A DNA stretch of 64,000 nt from Rhodococcus triatomae BKS 15-14 (GTDB lineage: Bacteria; Actinomycetota; Actinomycetes; Mycobacteriales; Mycobacteriaceae): positions 1 to 64,000 of the forward strand of contig AODO01000014.1 in NCBI GenBank assembly GCA_000341795.1, read 5' to 3'. The translations under genes were made by a program, and so were the position numbers. Below are positions 7,433 through 16,499 of this stretch, piece after piece; position 1 is the stretch's first letter, and each line of letters begins with the position of its first letter. Below the pieces are notes generated by a model, which was given only the letters and a program-made list of their open reading frames with translations, did not search any database and was not told the DNA's origin.

Positions 7433-9031
7433 ATGACAGTGATCGGATCGACACTCGACACGGCGAGCGAGGCGTACCTCGCGGCAGCCGAGTCGACCGA
7501 CGCGAAGCTCGCCGAGATCGACGTCGAGCTGCAGAAGGCCCTCGCCGGCGGCGGCCCGAAGGCCGTCGAACGGCACCGCAAACGCGGCAAGTTGACGGCC
7601 CGTGAACGGATCGAACTGCTCGTCGACGAGGACTCGCCGTTCCTCGAGCTGTGCACCCTCGCGGCATGGGGGAGCGACTTCCCGGTCGGCGCCAACGTCG
7701 TCACCGGAATCGGTGTGATCGAGGGCGTCGAGTGCATGATCGTCGCCAACGACCCCACCTCCCGCGGAGGCGCGAGCAACCCGTGGACGATCAAGAAGAG
7801 CTTCCGGATCAACGAGATCGCCCAGCAGAACCGGCTCCCGGTCGTCTCGCTGGTCGAGTCCGGTGGTGCCGACCTGCCCACTCAGAAGGAGGTCTTCATC
7901 CCCGGTGGCCGGATGTTCCGCGACCTGACCAGGGCGTCGGCGGCCGGAATCCCCACCGTGGCACTGGTGTTCGGAAACTCGACCGCAGGCGGTGCCTACA
8001 TTCCGGGCATGTCCGACCACGTCGTGATGATCAAGGAAAAGTCCAAGGTGTTCCTCGGCGGTCCACCGCTGGTGAAGATGGCGACCGGTGAGGAGTCCGA
8101 CGACGAGTCGCTCGGCGGCGCCGAGATGCACGCACGCACGTCGGGGCTCGCGGACTACTTCGCCCAGGACGAACACGACGCGATCCGGATCGGCCGCAAC
8201 ATCGTCAAGCGGTTGAACTGGCGCAAGCAGGGCCCGTCGCCCCGCGCCGAGGTGATCGAACCGCTGTACGACGCAGAGGAACTGGCCGGCATCGTGCCGG
8301 TCGACCTGAAGGTTCCGTTCGATCCGCGCGAGGTCGTCGCCCGGATCGTCGACGGCTCCGACTTCGACGAGTTCAAGCCGCTCTACGGCAGTTCGCTCGT
8401 CACCGGGTGGGCCGAGCTCAACGGCTACCCGGTCGGGATCCTCGCCAACGCGCGCGGCGTCCTGTTCTCGGAGGAGGCGCAGAAGGCGACCCAGTTCATC
8501 CAGCTCGCGAACCGCGCGAACACCCCACTGATCTTCCTGCACAACACCACCGGCTACATGGTCGGCAAGGAGTACGAGCAGGGCGGCATCATCAAGCACG
8601 GCGCGATGATGATCAACGCGGTCTCGAACTCCACCGTCCCCCACATCTCCATCCTGATGGGCGCCTCCTACGGTGCCGGCCACTACGGCATGTGCGGGCG
8701 CGCCTACGATCCGCGGTTCCTGTTTGCCTGGCCGAGCGCCAAGTCCGCCGTCATGGGGCCTGCGCAGTTGGCGGGCGTCGTCTCGATCGTCGCCCGCGGC
8801 AGTGCCGAGGCGAAGGGCCTGCCGTACGACGAGGAAGCCGACAAGGGCATGCGGGCGATGGTCGAGGCCCAGATCGAGGCCGAGTCGCTCCCGATGTTCC
8901 TCTCCGGCCGCGTCTTCGACGACGGCATCATCGACCCGCGCGACACCCGCACGGTGTTGGGTATGTGTCTCTCGGCGATCGCCACCGCCCCGATCGAAGG
9001 CACCGAGAACTTCGGTGTCTTCAGAATGTGA
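7433..9031 (+). CDS. Acyl-CoA carboxylase, carboxyltransferase (beta) subunit
   Basis: A 532-aa carboxyltransferase subunit of a biotin-dependent acyl-CoA carboxylase, of the methylcrotonyl-/geranyl-CoA carboxylase type. Signatures are VSLVESGGADLPTQKEVFIPGG, STAGGAYIPGMSDHVVMIK with VFLGGPPLVK, and the C-terminal GASYGAGHYGMCGRAYDPRF. It moves CO2 from carboxybiotin on the alpha subunit (next gene, 7 nt away) to the acyl-CoA. The ATG at 7433 is preferred; the GTG 15 nt earlier has no ribosome site. It corresponds in position to mycobacterial accD2. With AtuA as neighbour an AtuC-like role is possible, but 3-methylcrotonyl-CoA is equally plausible. Confidence 0.9.
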   Translation: MTVIGSTLDTASEAYLAAAESTDAKLAEIDVELQKALAGGGPKAVERHRKRGKLTARERIELLVDEDSPFLELCTLAAWGSDFPVGANVVTGIGVIEGVECMIVANDPTSRGGASNPWTIKKSFRINEIAQQNRLPVVSLVESGGADLPTQKEVFIPGGRMFRDLTRASAAGIPTVALVFGNSTAGGAYIPGMSDHVVMIKEKSKVFLGGPPLVKMATGEESDDESLGGAEMHARTSGLADYFAQDEHDAIRIGRNIVKRLNWRKQGPSPRAEVIEPLYDAEELAGIVPVDLKVPFDPREVVARIVDGSDFDEFKPLYGSSLVTGWAELNGYPVGILANARGVLFSEEAQKATQFIQLANRANTPLIFLHNTTGYMVGKEYEQGGIIKHGAMMINAVSNSTVPHISILMGASYGAGHYGMCGRAYDPRFLFAWPSAKSAVMGPAQLAGVVSIVARGSAEAKGLPYDEEADKGMRAMVEAQIEAESLPMFLSGRVFDDGIIDPRDTRTVLGMCLSAIATAPIEGTENFGVFRM

Positions 9032-9038
9032 GCCCAGC

Positions 9039-11051
9039 GTGACTGTCACCACCACAGCCGTCACCTCAGTCCTGGTGGCGAACCGCGGAGAGATCGCGCG
9101 GCGCGTGTTCGCCAGTGCCAGGGCGTCGGGCATCGCGACCGTCGCGGTCTACTCCGACGCCGACGCGGACTCCCCGCACGTCCGCGAGGCCGACGTCGCG
9201 GTCCGGCTGCCCGGGAGCACGGCGGCGGACACGTACCTGCGTGGCGAGAAGATCGTCGCGGCCGCGCTCGCCGCGGGCGCGGACGCGATCCACCCCGGTT
9301 ACGGATTCCTGTCCGAGAACGCAGAATTCGCGAAGGCGGTCCAGGACGCCGGGCTCACCTGGATCGGGCCGCCCGTCAAGTCGATCGAACTGATGGGCTC
9401 GAAGGTCGAGTCGAAGAAGATGATGGACGCCGCAGGCGTGCCCGTGCTCGCCGAACTCGACCCCGACCAGGTCACCGAGGCCGATCTGCCCGTCCTGGTG
9501 AAGGCCTCCGCCGGTGGCGGGGGGCGCGGCATGCGTGTCGTGCGCACACTGGCGGACCTGCCCGGGCAGATCGAGGGCGCGGCCGCCGAGGCGCTGTCGG
9601 CGTTCGGCGACTCCACGGTCTTCTGCGAGCGCTACCTCGAGACCGGCCGGCACATCGAGGTCCAGGTGATGGCGGACGCCCACGGGACCGTCTGGGCCGT
9701 CGGCGAGCGCGAGTGCTCCATCCAGCGCCGCCACCAGAAGGTCGTCGAGGAAGCCCCGTCGCCGCTCGTGGAGAAGCTCGACGCCGAGGGCGCGGGCATG
9801 CGCGAGCGCCTGTTCCAGGCCGCCGTCGACGCCGCGGCCGCGATCGGCTACGAGGGCGCGGGCACCGTCGAGTTCCTGGCCGACGACCGTGGCGGCTTCT
9901 ACTTCCTGGAGATGAACACCCGGCTCCAGGTCGAGCATCCCGTGACGGAGTTGACGACGGGCCTCGATCTGGTGGAACTGCAGCTTCAGGTTGCGCAGGG
10001 CGCGGCACTTCCCGCTCGGCAGCCCGCGGCCCGGGGGCACGCGATCGAGGTCCGCCTCTACGCGGAGGACCCGGCGCAGGAGTGGCAGCCGCAGTCGGGG
10101 ACCGTGCACCGCATCGAGATTCCCGGTGTCGACACCGAGTTCGCGGTTCCGTCGGCGCCGCGTGGTCTGCGGCTCGATTCGGGGATCGTCGACGGCTCGG
10201 TCGTCGGCGTGTTCTACGACCCGATGCTCGCGAAGGTGATCGCGTGGGCGCCGACGCGCCGTGCGGCCGCGGCACGACTGGCGACGGCGTTGGCGCAGGC
10301 GAAGATTCACGGCCTCGTCACGAACCGCGATCTACTGGTGAACGTGCTGCGTCACCCCGCGTTCCTGGCCGGAGAGACGGACACCGCGTTCTTCGACCGG
10401 CACGGACTGGACGCGCTCGCCGCACCGGTCGCCTCCGAGTCGACCGAGCAGGTCTCCGCCCTCGCGGCCGCCCTCGCGACGGCCGCGGCCAACAGGCAGG
10501 CTGCGCGGGTCGGCGGGCAGGCACCGAGCGGTTGGCGCAACGTGCCCTCGCAGCGGCAGCGCAAGGTGTTCGAGAGCACCACGACCACACACGAGGTCGA
10601 CTACCGGATCCTGCGCGGCGGGGTGCTCGACACCGATGCCGTGGCGGACGTCGAACTGGTTTCGGCGACACCGGAATCCGTGATCCTCACCGTCGCCGGA
10701 CTGACCAGGCACTTCGCGGTCGCTCGATACGGTGACGCCGTGTTCGTCGACTCGGCGGCGGGCGCCTGCGCCTTCCGCGCCGTGCCGCGGTTCGTCGATC
10801 CGTCCACGGTCGTCGCTGCCGGCTCGCTGATCGCGCCGATGCCGGGCACGGTCGTCCGCCTCGGCGCGGCCGTCGGGGACCGCGTCGCCGCGGGTGCCCC
10901 GATCCTGTGGCTCGAGGCCATGAAGATGGAGCACACCATCTCCGCGCCCGCGGACGGTGTGCTGACCGAACTGAACGTCGCAGTCGGCCGACAGGTCGAC
11001 GTGGGCACCGTCCTCGCGATCGTCGACGACACCACCGAAGCAGGGGAGTGA
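9039..11051 (+). CDS. Acyl-CoA carboxylase, biotin carboxylase/biotin carrier (alpha) subunit
   Basis: A 670-aa alpha subunit. The N-terminal biotin carboxylase domain (SVLVANRGEIARRVFASAR) contains the ATP-grasp loop SAGGGGRGMRVV and EMNTRLQVEHPVTE. The C-terminal biotin carrier domain has WLEAMKMEHTIS, with the biotinyl Lys at about residue 629. It carboxylates its own biotin with bicarbonate and ATP. Between them lies an alpha-subunit linker (about 450-580). The GTG at 9039 follows the beta-subunit stop by 7 nt. It matches accA2 by position in the mycobacterial fadE13-accD2-accA2-fadE12-echA7 order. Confidence 0.9.
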   Translation: MTVTTTAVTSVLVANRGEIARRVFASARASGIATVAVYSDADADSPHVREADVAVRLPGSTAADTYLRGEKIVAAALAAGADAIHPGYGFLSENAEFAKAVQDAGLTWIGPPVKSIELMGSKVESKKMMDAAGVPVLAELDPDQVTEADLPVLVKASAGGGGRGMRVVRTLADLPGQIEGAAAEALSAFGDSTVFCERYLETGRHIEVQVMADAHGTVWAVGERECSIQRRHQKVVEEAPSPLVEKLDAEGAGMRERLFQAAVDAAAAIGYEGAGTVEFLADDRGGFYFLEMNTRLQVEHPVTELTTGLDLVELQLQVAQGAALPARQPAARGHAIEVRLYAEDPAQEWQPQSGTVHRIEIPGVDTEFAVPSAPRGLRLDSGIVDGSVVGVFYDPMLAKVIAWAPTRRAAAARLATALAQAKIHGLVTNRDLLVNVLRHPAFLAGETDTAFFDRHGLDALAAPVASESTEQVSALAAALATAAANRQAARVGGQAPSGWRNVPSQRQRKVFESTTTTHEVDYRILRGGVLDTDAVADVELVSATPESVILTVAGLTRHFAVARYGDAVFVDSAAGACAFRAVPRFVDPSTVVAAGSLIAPMPGTVVRLGAAVGDRVAAGAPILWLEAMKMEHTISAPADGVLTELNVAVGRQVDVGTVLAIVDDTTEAGE

Positions 11052-11055
11052 GCTG

Positions 11056-12216
11056 ATGAGTTTCATCGAGACCGACGAGCAGAAGGAACTGCGGGCCGCA
11101 GTCGCCAAACTCGGTGCGCGCTACAACTACGTCGACTACGTGTTGCCGCGGTCGCGTCGCGGGGAGCCGCTCACCGAACTGTGGAACGAGGCGGGCAAGC
11201 TCGGGTTCCTCGGCGTCAACCTGCCGGAGGAGTACGGCGGAGGCGGCGCAGGCATCTACGAGCTCGCCCTCGTGCAGGAGGAACTCGCGGCGCAGGGTGC
11301 GGGACTGCTGCTCGTGGTCGTCTCACCCGCGATCTGCGGCACCATCATCGGCAAGTACGGCACCGCCGAGCAGAAGCAGAAGTGGCTGCCGGGCCTGGCC
11401 GACGGCAGCAAGATCATGGCGTTCGGCATCACCGAGCCCGACGCCGGCTCGAACTCGCACCAGATCACCACGACCGCCCGTCGCGACGGCACGGACTGGA
11501 TCCTGCGCGGGAACAAGATCTTCATCTCCGGTGTCGACCAGGCCGACGCGGTGCTCGTGGTCGCCCGGACCGAGGACCACAAGTCCGGCAAGCTCAAGCC
11601 CGCGCTGTTCATCGTTCCCACCGACACCGAGAACTTCGGGTGGACGCCGATGGAGATGGACATCGTCGAGCCCGACCACCAGTTCACGCTGTTCCTCGAC
11701 GACGTACGGCTGCCCGCGGACGCGCTGGTCGGTTCCGAGGACGCGGCGCTGATGCAGCTGTTCGCGGGTCTGAATCCGGAGCGGATCCTCGGCGCAGCCA
11801 TGGCGGTCGGCATGGGCCGCTATGCCCTCGACGCGGCGACGAAGTACGCGACGGAGCGGACGGTGTGGAAGACGCCGATCGGTGCCCACCAGGGCATCGC
11901 GCACCCGTTGGCCCAGTGCAAGATCGAGCTCGAGCTCGCGAAGCTGATGATGCAGAAGGCCGCGTCGCTCTACGACAGCGGCGACGACTTCGGGGCCGCG
12001 GAGGCGGCGAACATGGCCAAGTACGCAGCCGCGGAAGCAAGCATCAAGACCCTGGACCAGGCGATCCAGACGCACGGCGGCGGCGGGTTGACGAAGGAGT
12101 ACGGCCTCGCCGCGATGCTCGGTGCGGCGCGGATCGCGCGGGTCGCGCCGGTCAGCCGCGAGATGATCCTCAACTTCGTCTCCCAGCACTCGCTCCGCCT
12201 GCCGAGGTCGTACTGA
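11056..12216 (+). CDS. Acyl-CoA dehydrogenase (FadE12-like)
   Basis: A 386-aa acyl-CoA dehydrogenase, the second in the operon and unlike the first. It has FGITEPDAGSNSHQITTTAR (FAD/substrate contact, about residue 127), MGRYALDAATKYATERTVWKTPIG, and a C-terminal IQTHGGGGLTKEYGLAAMLG. The ending ARIARVAPVSREMIL lacks the usual GTNEI base motif, so the catalytic base is not assigned from sequence. It starts 4 nt after the alpha subunit and its stop overlaps the hydratase start. Two dehydrogenases around one carboxylase suggest two successive oxidation steps, or use of two substrates, in the same pathway. Confidence 0.9.
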   Translation: MSFIETDEQKELRAAVAKLGARYNYVDYVLPRSRRGEPLTELWNEAGKLGFLGVNLPEEYGGGGAGIYELALVQEELAAQGAGLLLVVVSPAICGTIIGKYGTAEQKQKWLPGLADGSKIMAFGITEPDAGSNSHQITTTARRDGTDWILRGNKIFISGVDQADAVLVVARTEDHKSGKLKPALFIVPTDTENFGWTPMEMDIVEPDHQFTLFLDDVRLPADALVGSEDAALMQLFAGLNPERILGAAMAVGMGRYALDAATKYATERTVWKTPIGAHQGIAHPLAQCKIELELAKLMMQKAASLYDSGDDFGAAEAANMAKYAAAEASIKTLDQAIQTHGGGGLTKEYGLAAMLGAARIARVAPVSREMILNFVSQHSLRLPRSY

Positions 12217-12998
12217 TGACCGACCGCGTCGTGCGGTACGAGGTCGCGGCCGGGTTCGCCACCGTCACCCTGGACTCGCCGCACAACCGCAACGCGATCT
12301 CGACGCGTCTGGTCGGCGAGCTGCGCCAGGCGCTCGCCGAGGCGGCCGCGGACCCGGGCGTCCGCGCGATCGTGCTCACGCACACCGGTGGAACGTTCTG
12401 CGCCGGTGCCGATCTGTCGGAGGCGAGCGGCGCCTCGGAGGATCCGGCGACCCTGGCGGCGCAGCGCACCGCGTCGATGACCGAACTGCTGCGGGCGTTC
12501 CTGGAACTGCCGAAGCCGATCGTCGGAAGGATCGACGGTCACGTTCGGGCCGGCGGCATGGGTCTGGTCGGCGCGTGCGACATGGTGGCGGCGGGCCCGT
12601 CGAGCACGTTCGCGCTGACGGAGTCACGCCTCGGCCTGGCCGCCTCGATCATCTCCCTGACGGTGCTCCCGCGGATGACCTCGCGGGCGGCGGGGCGCTA
12701 CTTCCTCACCGGCGAGAAGTTCGACTCCGGGACTGCCGAGTCGATCGGGCTGATCACCTCGGCCGTGCCGGACGTGGACGCGGCGGTCGAGGCCTGGCTG
12801 CAGGAGCTGGCGGCGGCGTCGCCACAGGGCCTCGCGGAGTCCAAGCGGCTGACGACGACGCGGATGCTCGCCGACTTCGACCGGTACGGTTCCGACGTGG
12901 CCGCCCAGTCGGCCCGGTTGTTCGGCTCGGCGGAGGCGGTCGAGGGAATGACGGCGTTCCTGCAGCGGCGCCCGCCGTCGTGGGCGCCGGCCCCGTAG
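12216..12998 (+). CDS. Enoyl-CoA hydratase/isomerase family protein (EchA7-like)
   Basis: A 260-aa crotonase-fold protein that would hydrate the enoyl- or glutaconyl-CoA product of the carboxylase. The oxyanion-hole motif TGGTFCAGADLSEA lies at about residues 52-65 and the second, IDGHVRAGGMGLVGACDM, at about 108-125. Typical catalytic Glu positions are not clearly occupied, so hydratase versus AtuE-like specificity cannot be decided. The ATG overlaps the preceding TGA by one base. The matching mycobacterial position is echA7. It is the last catabolic gene before the TetR regulator. Confidence 0.88.
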   Translation: MTDRVVRYEVAAGFATVTLDSPHNRNAISTRLVGELRQALAEAAADPGVRAIVLTHTGGTFCAGADLSEASGASEDPATLAAQRTASMTELLRAFLELPKPIVGRIDGHVRAGGMGLVGACDMVAAGPSSTFALTESRLGLAASIISLTVLPRMTSRAAGRYFLTGEKFDSGTAESIGLITSAVPDVDAAVEAWLQELAAASPQGLAESKRLTTTRMLADFDRYGSDVAAQSARLFGSAEAVEGMTAFLQRRPPSWAPAP

Positions 12999-13037
12999 CC
13001 GGGAACGTTCGAGGTCGAGAGAGAACAGGTGTGAGCG

Positions 13038-13637
13038 ATGCGTGAACCGCAGCAGGACCGCAGTCGGGTCACCCGGCGGCGGCTGCTCGAGGCGACCATC
13101 GACTGTCTCGCGGAGAACGGGTGGGCGGCGACCACGGTCGGGGTCGTCGCCACCCGGGCGGGGGTGTCGCGCGGCGCGGCTCAGCACCACTTCCCGACGC
13201 GGGAGGATCTCATCACCGCCGCCCTCGAGTACATGTTCGACACCCGGATGCAGATGGCGCGGGAGGAAGCCGTCGATCTGCCGGTCGGCGAGGGCCGCAC
13301 GATCGCGGTCGTCGAGCGGCTCGTCGACTACTACACCGGCACGTTGTTCAAGGCGGCGCTGCAGGTGTGGACGGCGGCGGCGTCGGATCCCGCTCTGCGA
13401 GAGTGGGTCCTGCCGCTCGAGGACCGGTTCGGGCGCACCGCCCACCGGATGGCCGTCGATCAGCTCGGTGTCGACGGCAGCGACCCGGTGGTGCGGGCCG
13501 CGGTCCAGGCCACGCTCGACCTGGCGCGTGGGCTCGGCCTCGCGGACCTGCTCACCGACGACTCGGCGCGCCGCGCGGAGGTGGTCCGGCAGTGGGCGTC
13601 CTCACTCGACGCGCAACTCGGAGCCCGATCGCGCTGA
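13038..13637 (+). CDS. TetR family regulator of the acyl-CoA operon
   Basis: A 199-aa TetR-type repressor. The helix-turn-helix lies in residues about 12-58 (RRRLLEATIDCLAENGWAAT, then VATRAGVSRGAAQHHFPTRE). The remaining all-helical domain would bind the effector, probably an acyl-CoA given its place at the end of the acyl-CoA carboxylase operon, 39 nt after the hydratase. Being the last gene of the operon allows autoregulation. An operator is not obvious; the AT-rich inverted repeat at 3605-3620 upstream of the first gene is one candidate. Confidence 0.88.
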   Translation: MREPQQDRSRVTRRRLLEATIDCLAENGWAATTVGVVATRAGVSRGAAQHHFPTREDLITAALEYMFDTRMQMAREEAVDLPVGEGRTIAVVERLVDYYTGTLFKAALQVWTAAASDPALREWVLPLEDRFGRTAHRMAVDQLGVDGSDPVVRAAVQATLDLARGLGLADLLTDDSARRAEVVRQWASSLDAQLGARSR

Positions 13638-13755
13638 CGGCCGCCATCGCCTCGGCAGGTGGACGGGAGAAACCGGACGGTTCGCACTAGGCTGTCGTTT
13701 CGACCCGGTGGACCATCCGGCGGCGGAGTACATGCACCAGGGGCGGAACACACAC

Positions 13756-15216
13756 ATGGACCGACTGACGGCGACCGATGCGACACACGTGCTGGCCGAG
13801 TCGGGCTCGCACGTCTCGCGGATCATCGACGGATACGTGTTCGATCCGGCGGGCGCGACCGTGGACCGGGACATCGTCCTGGAGTGGCTCACCCCACGCG
13901 TCGAGCACTCTCCCGTGTTCCGCAGTGTGATCCGACGTGTTCCCGGTGATCTCGAGTACCCGTACTGGGCGCCGGCCACCGACTTCGACCTGCGTGATCA
14001 CGTGACGGTCGAGCCGGCACGCGCGCCCGGCTGGCCGGCCGTCCGCGACCGGATCGTGGAGATCTGCGACACCCGTCTGCCTGCCGGGAAGCCGCCGTGG
14101 GAGCTGCTGGTCGTCACGGGAGTCACCGGAGTGGACCGGTTCCCCGACGGCGCGTGCGTGGTGGTGCTGAAGATGCACCATGCGGTCGGTGACGGCATGG
14201 CGACGGTCGAGTTCGCCCGCGAACTCTTTGCGGCGCAACCTCTTCCGGCTCGGCCCGGTCACCGTTCGGTGGGGACGGGCGGAGCGCTCGCTCGTGCCGT
14301 GGTGCGGATTCCCGGCAACCTCTTCCGGTTCGCGCGCGGCTCGTTCCGTGCTCAGGTGCTCAGCAGGGTGGCCGCGCGGGCGGCGGCGAGCGGGGAGATC
14401 CGGGCGCCCCAGTTCCGGTGGCCGACGACGCGATTCAACCGCAGGCACGGAGGCGGGATCTCGTTCGACGTGGTGACCCTCGACCTCGCGGAGATCCGGT
14501 CGCTGCGATCTCGGCATCCCGGTGTCGCCGTCACCGACGTCGTCGTCGCCGTGATCGGCGACGCGATGGTGTCGTATCTGCGTGAGCACGGCGAGGTCCC
14601 GAACGGGTCGCTCGGAGGCAAGGTCTCCTACTCGCTCCGTGGGTCGACCGCCCCCGCCGCGGACCAGGACACCGTCGTCTCCGGCAACAACTTCGTCGTC
14701 CTGACCGTCGACCTGCACACCGACGTCGAGGATCCCGTGGATCGCCTGCGGGCCATCCACGCGTCGATGGCCTCGGAGAAGCGCAGGTTCTCGAACCCGG
14801 CGGTCGCGGAACTCGCCGATGCGCTCGACACCGCGCCGGCGGTGTACGTCGACTGGCTGGTCTGGCGTCGGTCCAAGCTGCCGATCGGCGAAGGGGAGAC
14901 GGTGGCGCTGGGGAACACGATGGTGTCCAACGTCCCTCGCCGGGCCGAGGACATGCGGTTCCTCGGTGGCCGGGTGGTCGAGTCGTTCGGGATCCTGGGG
15001 GTTGCCGACGGCACCCGGCTGAATCACTTCGTCGCCTCGGTCGGCGACCGGCTGACGATCACCTTCGCGGTCGATCCCGAGGTGATGCCCGATCCCGATC
15101 GGTACGCGGAGGCGCTCGGTCGGGCGTTCGCGAGCGTGGTCGACGCGCATCGGGACGGTGGTGAGGGTGCGCGCGCAGCCGCAGAGGAGGACCTCGGCGT
15201 GGTCGAGGAGGCATGA
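13756..15216 (+). CDS. Wax ester synthase/diacylglycerol acyltransferase (WS/DGAT)
   Basis: A 486-aa O-acyltransferase that esterifies acyl-CoA to diacylglycerol or long-chain alcohols for storage lipid. The active-site motif HHAVGDG is at residues 141-147, in the family form HHxxxDG. Further family marks are PPWELLVV just before it and, near the C-terminus, LGNTMVSNVPR. The ATG at 13756 gives the family-typical MDRL start; an in-frame ATG 24 nt upstream is possible. It is a single gene between the TetR gene and the str operon. Rhodococci and mycobacteria carry many paralogues, so the specific lipid product is not predictable. Confidence 0.9.
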   Translation: MDRLTATDATHVLAESGSHVSRIIDGYVFDPAGATVDRDIVLEWLTPRVEHSPVFRSVIRRVPGDLEYPYWAPATDFDLRDHVTVEPARAPGWPAVRDRIVEICDTRLPAGKPPWELLVVTGVTGVDRFPDGACVVVLKMHHAVGDGMATVEFARELFAAQPLPARPGHRSVGTGGALARAVVRIPGNLFRFARGSFRAQVLSRVAARAAASGEIRAPQFRWPTTRFNRRHGGGISFDVVTLDLAEIRSLRSRHPGVAVTDVVVAVIGDAMVSYLREHGEVPNGSLGGKVSYSLRGSTAPAADQDTVVSGNNFVVLTVDLHTDVEDPVDRLRAIHASMASEKRRFSNPAVAELADALDTAPAVYVDWLVWRRSKLPIGEGETVALGNTMVSNVPRRAEDMRFLGGRVVESFGILGVADGTRLNHFVASVGDRLTITFAVDPEVMPDPDRYAEALGRAFASVVDAHRDGGEGARAAAEEDLGVVEEA

Positions 15217-15237
15217 GCCCAGGCAGGGTCGCTCACT

Positions 15238-15267
15238 TTGACCTTCTTGTCCGCTGCCGGGTATTGT
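15238..15267 (+). promoter_or_regulatory. Probable str operon promoter
   Basis: TTGACC (15238-15243) and TATTGT (15262-15267) are spaced by 18 nt, a good housekeeping sigma match 250 nt before rpsL. The leader 15268-15516 has no open gene. It contains small GC hairpins, for example CGACCTCGGGGTCG, and a C-run/G-run element just ahead of the rpsL ribosome site. A leader this long is suitable for autoregulation, but no specific motif was recognised. Confidence 0.6.
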
Positions 15268-15516
15268 TGTAGGTCGTGTCCGGACTTTCCGGGCCGATTT
15301 GTGTGCCTAGCGAGGTAAAGCCGTGCGCGCAGTCGCGTCGCGATCGACGTGAGTTGCGAGTATCGGGCTGCCTGTGTGGGGGTATGCGACACGCCCGACC
15401 TCGGGGTCGAGGAACGGGTGAGGAGCAGCGTTTTCTTGCTCCAACTGCTAGATCCCTGAATACACACCAGTCCGCTCTCCCCGTGGGGGAACGGGCGAAA
15501 AGAAGAAAGCCGGTAT

Positions 15517-15891
15517 ATGCCAACCATCAACCAGTTGGTCCGCAAGGGACGGCACGACAAGCCGTCCAAGCAGAAGACCGCTGCACTGAAGGGCAGCCCG
15601 CAGCGTCGTGGCGTGTGCACCCGCGTGTACACCACCACCCCGAAGAAGCCGAACTCCGCGCTGCGTAAGGTCGCCCGTGTGCGCCTGACCAGCTCCGTCG
15701 AGGTCACCGCCTACATCCCCGGTGAGGGCCACAACCTGCAGGAGCACTCGATGGTGCTCGTTCGCGGCGGTCGTGTGAAGGACCTCCCGGGTGTTCGCTA
15801 CAAGATCATCCGCGGCTCGCTCGACACCCAGGGTGTCAAGAACCGCAAGCAGGCGCGTAGCCGCTACGGCGCGAAGAAGGAGAAGGGCTGA
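15517..15891 (+). CDS. rpsL: 30S ribosomal protein S12
   Basis: Ribosomal protein S12, 124 aa, in the decoding centre of the 30S subunit and site of streptomycin-resistance mutations. The hallmark segments are [38 protein letters not shown] with the Lys of KKPN (streptomycin position 43), and [13 protein letters not shown] with Lys near position 88. Both streptomycin positions hold the wild-type Lys. It opens the str operon; its stop overlaps the rpsG start (TGATG). Confidence 0.98.
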   Translation: MPTINQLVRKGRHDKPSKQKTAALKGSPQRRGVCTRVYTTTPKKPNSALRKVARVRLTSSVEVTAYIPGEGHNLQEHSMVLVRGGRVKDLPGVRYKIIRGSLDTQGVKNRKQARSRYGAKKEKG

Positions 15892-16361
15892 TGCCTCGTA
15901 AGGGTCCCGCTCCCAAGCGGCCGCTCGTCGCGGATCCGGTCTACGGTTCCCCGCTGGTCACCCAGCTCGTCAACAAGATCCTGCTGGACGGCAAGAAGTC
16001 CACGGCCGAGCGCATCGTCTACGGCGCGCTCGAGCAGGCGCGTGAGAAGACCGGCACCGATCCGGTCGTCACCCTCAAGCGCGCGCTGGACAACGTCAAG
16101 CCTGCCCTCGAGGTCCGCAGCCGCCGTGTCGGTGGCGCCACCTACCAGGTGCCGGTCGAGGTTCGCCCCGGCCGCTCCACCACCCTCGCGCTTCGCTGGC
16201 TGGTCACGTTCTCGCGTGCCCGCCGGGAGAAGACGATGGTCGAGCGCCTCGCCAACGAGCTCCTCGACGCCAGCAATGGCCTCGGTGCAGCCGTGAAGCG
16301 TCGCGAGGACACTCACAAGATGGCTGAAGCCAACAAGGCGTTCGCGCACTACCGCTGGTGA
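15891..16361 (+). CDS. rpsG: 30S ribosomal protein S7
   Basis: Ribosomal protein S7, 156 aa, which nucleates assembly of the 30S head and contacts the E-site tRNA. Signature stretches are [40 protein letters not shown] and the C-terminal [20 protein letters not shown]. Length matches the bacterial family. The ATG overlaps the rpsL stop, so the two are translationally coupled. A hairpin follows the stop within 4 nt. Confidence 0.98.
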   Translation: MPRKGPAPKRPLVADPVYGSPLVTQLVNKILLDGKKSTAERIVYGALEQAREKTGTDPVVTLKRALDNVKPALEVRSRRVGGATYQVPVEVRPGRSTTLALRWLVTFSRARREKTMVERLANELLDASNGLGAAVKRREDTHKMAEANKAFAHYRW

Positions 16362-16364
16362 TTC

Positions 16365-16403
16365 GACGCCGGGCGGCACTCACACGGGTGCCGCCCGGGC
16401 GTC
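16365..16403 (+). terminator. Hairpin between rpsG and fusA
   Basis: GACGCC-GGGCGGCAC (16365-16379) pairs with GTGCCGCCC-G-GGCGTC (16388-16403), a 15-bp stem with one bulged base and an 8-nt loop. It starts right after the rpsG stop. No T-run follows, so it may be an attenuator, a partial terminator or a processing site that sets the ratio of ribosomal proteins to elongation factors. Confidence 0.55.
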
Positions 16404-16499
16404 GTCACTGCAGTGTCGGGTCCGATCAGGGCCGGCTGCGACAAAAAAGAAGACGTGGTCCGGTAGGGCCGACACAAGCTACGAGCGGGGAAGAATCCT

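Noticed and set aside
15268-15516. A named riboswitch or ribosomal leader in the rpsL 5' region
   Set aside because: Small GC hairpins exist, but no recognised aptamer or ribosomal-protein leader consensus could be matched by eye.
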